64,000 bases of DNA from JADLGL01 sp963667605 (GTDB taxonomy: Bacteria; Pseudomonadota; Alphaproteobacteria; Rhizobiales; Kaistiaceae). Position 1 is the stretch's first letter. Every line of letters starts with the position of its first letter. The notes under the pieces are model-generated. The model did no database searches. It was not told where the DNA came from and saw only the letters and a list, made by a program, of their open reading frames with translations. Location of the stretch: positions 496,001-560,000 of the forward strand of contig CAXXUZ010000003.1 in NCBI GenBank assembly GCA_963667605.2, in the 5' to 3' direction. A program made the translations under genes and the position numbers. This document shows positions 62,350-64,000 of the stretch, one piece after another.

Positions 62350-63255
62350 ATGAGCGGTAAAGCCGCCGATAGCGACGCGGACCATGTGGAGCGGGCGCGG
62401 ACTATCTCAACCGCCCTGCCCTACATGCTGCGCTATAACGGCAAGATCGTCGTCGTCAAATATGGCGGTGCGGCGATGGGCGACTCGGAGCTCGCCAGAG
62501 CCTTCGCTCGCGACATAACCCTGCTCAAGATATCCGGTGTCAGGCCGGTGGTAGTTCATGGCGGCGGCCCGCAGATCGGCAAGCTGCTGGGCCAACTGGG
62601 TATCAGCAGCGAGTTTCGCGGTGGCCTTAGGGTCACCGACCAGCGGACGATGGAAGTGGTCGAGATGGTGCTAGCGGGCACGATCAACAGAGAGATCGTG
62701 ATGGCGATCAATGCCGAGGGCGGAAAGGCCGTGGGTCTGAGTGGCAAGGACGGCAATATGGTCATCGCGCACAAGCTGTCCCGCCACGAAATCGACCCGG
62801 AATCCAATGTCGAGAGGTCGATCGATCTCGGTTTTGTCGGCGAGCCCAAACGCGTGGATCGGTCGGTTATCGATATGGTGTCGCAATCCGGCCTGATCCC
62901 GGTAATCGCTCCGGTGGCGCCCGGCGAAGCCGGCGAGACGTACAATGTCAATGCCGATGTCTTCGCCGGGGCGATCGCCGGAGCGCTTGGCGCCGCGCGG
63001 CTGCTGTTCCTGACCGACGTCCCGGGCGTTCTGGATCGTGGCGGCCAGCTGGTCAAGCAGATGACGGCGGCCGAGGCCCAAGCGTCGGTCGCTTCCGGGG
63101 TGATTGCCGGCGGCATGATTCCGAAGGTCGAAACCTGTATCGAGGCGCTGGAGAAGGGCGTCGAAGGCGTCGTCATTCTCGACGGTGGAACCCCCCACGC
63201 CGTGCTCCTGGAGCTATTCACCGAGCATGGCGCCGGCACCTTGATCACCCAATGA
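62350..63255 (+). CDS. argB: Acetylglutamate kinase
   Basis: ArgB phosphorylates N-acetylglutamate in arginine synthesis and is the usual target of feedback inhibition and, in some bacteria and plants, of P-II. I start at MSGKAADSDADHVERARTIS (301 residues). Amino acid kinase motifs are KYGGAAMGD (about residues 36-44), VVVHGGGPQIG, LSGKDGNM, and the C-terminal KVETCIEALEKGVEGVVILD. It overlaps the following HAD gene by 4 bp (ATGA). A GlnK gene lies 4 kb away, but interaction cannot be inferred from sequence. Confidence 0.95.
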   Translation: MSGKAADSDADHVERARTISTALPYMLRYNGKIVVVKYGGAAMGDSELARAFARDITLLKISGVRPVVVHGGGPQIGKLLGQLGISSEFRGGLRVTDQRTMEVVEMVLAGTINREIVMAINAEGGKAVGLSGKDGNMVIAHKLSRHEIDPESNVERSIDLGFVGEPKRVDRSVIDMVSQSGLIPVIAPVAPGEAGETYNVNADVFAGAIAGALGAARLLFLTDVPGVLDRGGQLVKQMTAAEAQASVASGVIAGGMIPKVETCIEALEKGVEGVVILDGGTPHAVLLELFTEHGAGTLITQ

Positions 63256-63998
63256 ACGAGGCCGTGCTAAGCCCGATCGGCACCGATCAGGATGATGATC
63301 TCGGTAGGTTCGCCGACATCGACGCATGGGTGTTTGATCTCGACGACACGCTTTACACGATCAGTCCGGAACTCGCGGCCGAGTTTGACGGCCGGATGCG
63401 CGCCTTCATCGAGCGTGAGATCGGTGTCGCACCCGATGAGGCCGGGAGGCTGCAGCATGACCTTTTCCATCGCCATGGCGCCACCGCTCGGGGCCTGATG
63501 ATCGAGTATGGGATCAGCCCGGACGATTTCCTCGACTATGTGCATGATGTCGACCATCAAGCGATCACTCCCGATCCGGTGCTCTCCGAGGCAATAGCGC
63601 TACTGCCGGGGCGCCGCTATGTGCTGACCAACGGCCCCCGCCGCCACGCCGAGCAGACGATCAAGCAGATCGGCGCTGATGGTCATTTCAGCGAGATCTT
63701 TGATTTCGTCCGCGCCGGGCGGCACGCCAAGCCAAATCCGGAAGTCTACGCCGGTCTCATCGCCGAGACCGGTGCGGCGCCGGCCAGGATGGCAATGTTC
63801 GAAGATATGGTGCGCAACCTCAAGGAACCGAAACGCCTCGGCGTGATGACAATCCTTGTCGTTCCACCGCGGACCCGCGACCTCTTCCGCGGCGATTGGG
63901 ATGTCGAGGCCGGGCCCGACATGGAAGTCGATTTTGTGACCGAGGATCTGGGAGGCTTTCTCACCGCCATCATCTCTGAAATCTCAGTTTCGAATTGA
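63252..63998 (+). CDS. Pyrimidine 5'-nucleotidase (HAD-IA, SDT1-like)
   Basis: The 248-residue protein is a HAD hydrolase of the pyrimidine 5'-nucleotidase group (TIGR01993 type). Motif I is WVFDLDDTLYTISPEL (about residues 27-42), motif II YVLTNGPRRHAEQ, motif III GRHAKPNPEVY and motif IV MFEDMVRNLKEPKRLG. In Hyphomicrobiales it regularly follows argB, as here, but the reason is unknown. It ends at the right edge of the window. Confidence 0.9.
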   Translation: MNEAVLSPIGTDQDDDLGRFADIDAWVFDLDDTLYTISPELAAEFDGRMRAFIEREIGVAPDEAGRLQHDLFHRHGATARGLMIEYGISPDDFLDYVHDVDHQAITPDPVLSEAIALLPGRRYVLTNGPRRHAEQTIKQIGADGHFSEIFDFVRAGRHAKPNPEVYAGLIAETGAAPARMAMFEDMVRNLKEPKRLGVMTILVVPPRTRDLFRGDWDVEAGPDMEVDFVTEDLGGFLTAIISEISVSN

Positions 63999-64000
63999 CG

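Overview
The window is a piece of alphaproteobacterial chromosome, most likely from the order Hyphomicrobiales (Rhizobiales). The evidence is gene order and lineage-typical small families: pmbA-cysQ-DUF4170-acyltransferase-waaA-lpxK-DUF2093, hisS-hisZ-hisG, glnK-amtB-ftsK-lolA-xth, the TIGR01459 HAD gene next to ribF, DUF3422, and a 52-residue aa3-oxidase subunit IV. The base composition is GC-rich by eye.

Layout. 1-14.9 kb is intact housekeeping DNA: lipid A core synthesis (lpxK, waaA, a DUF374 acyltransferase), cysQ, pmbA, a patatin, rsmD, rluB, tadA, the his genes, and groESL with a textbook CIRCE operator. 15.4-19.6 kb is an insertion-sequence cluster (IS1380 and IS3 types) sitting in a broken c-type cytochrome gene beside a truncated TadG-like gene. 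19.8-31.0 kb is chromosomal but heavily eroded: ribF, its HAD neighbour, a lipoprotein and an L,D-transpeptidase are intact, whereas an NtrC-type regulator, tag, malate synthase and a DUF3422 gene carry nonsense or frameshift changes, and a heme protein stops early. 31.05-36.9 kb holds an IS630-type copy, the wreck of a ParB/DUF3102/CHC2-Toprim/helicase operon from a phage or plasmid, a second IS3 copy and a broken acetyltransferase. 37.4-40.7 kb carries an apbE (nosX/nirX)-nosR (nirI) pair without nosZ or nirS. 41.0-49.3 kb is accessory DNA: two IS630 copies, remnants of two DUF5681 genes, a small RHH protein, an IS1-type transposase and a P63C module. 49.4-58.2 kb returns to core genes (yggS, a response regulator, a cNMP-binding protein, xth, lolA, ftsK, a collapsed second amtB, amtB, glnK). 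58.2-61.35 kb is a rearranged IS3 element with an intact IS1380 nested in it. The window ends with a CheY-like protein, argB and a pyrimidine 5'-nucleotidase gene.

Two themes dominate. Four insertion-sequence families make up eight element copies or rearranged copies, near-identical within a family and so recently active; most breaks in core gene order coincide with them. In addition, more than a dozen genes are inactivated by single-base events. The four premature stops can each be explained by one C:G to T:A transition. This looks like a genome in an early phase of IS-driven erosion; uncorrected sequencing error is the main alternative.

No CRISPR array, tRNA or rRNA gene was seen. I found no clearly new defence or biosynthetic system. 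The most unusual items are the convergent P63C gene pair that shares a terminal motif, the hybrid DUF5681/IS630 junction, the inverted IS3 tail, and IS630 insertions whose transposase stop codon is completed by the target site.
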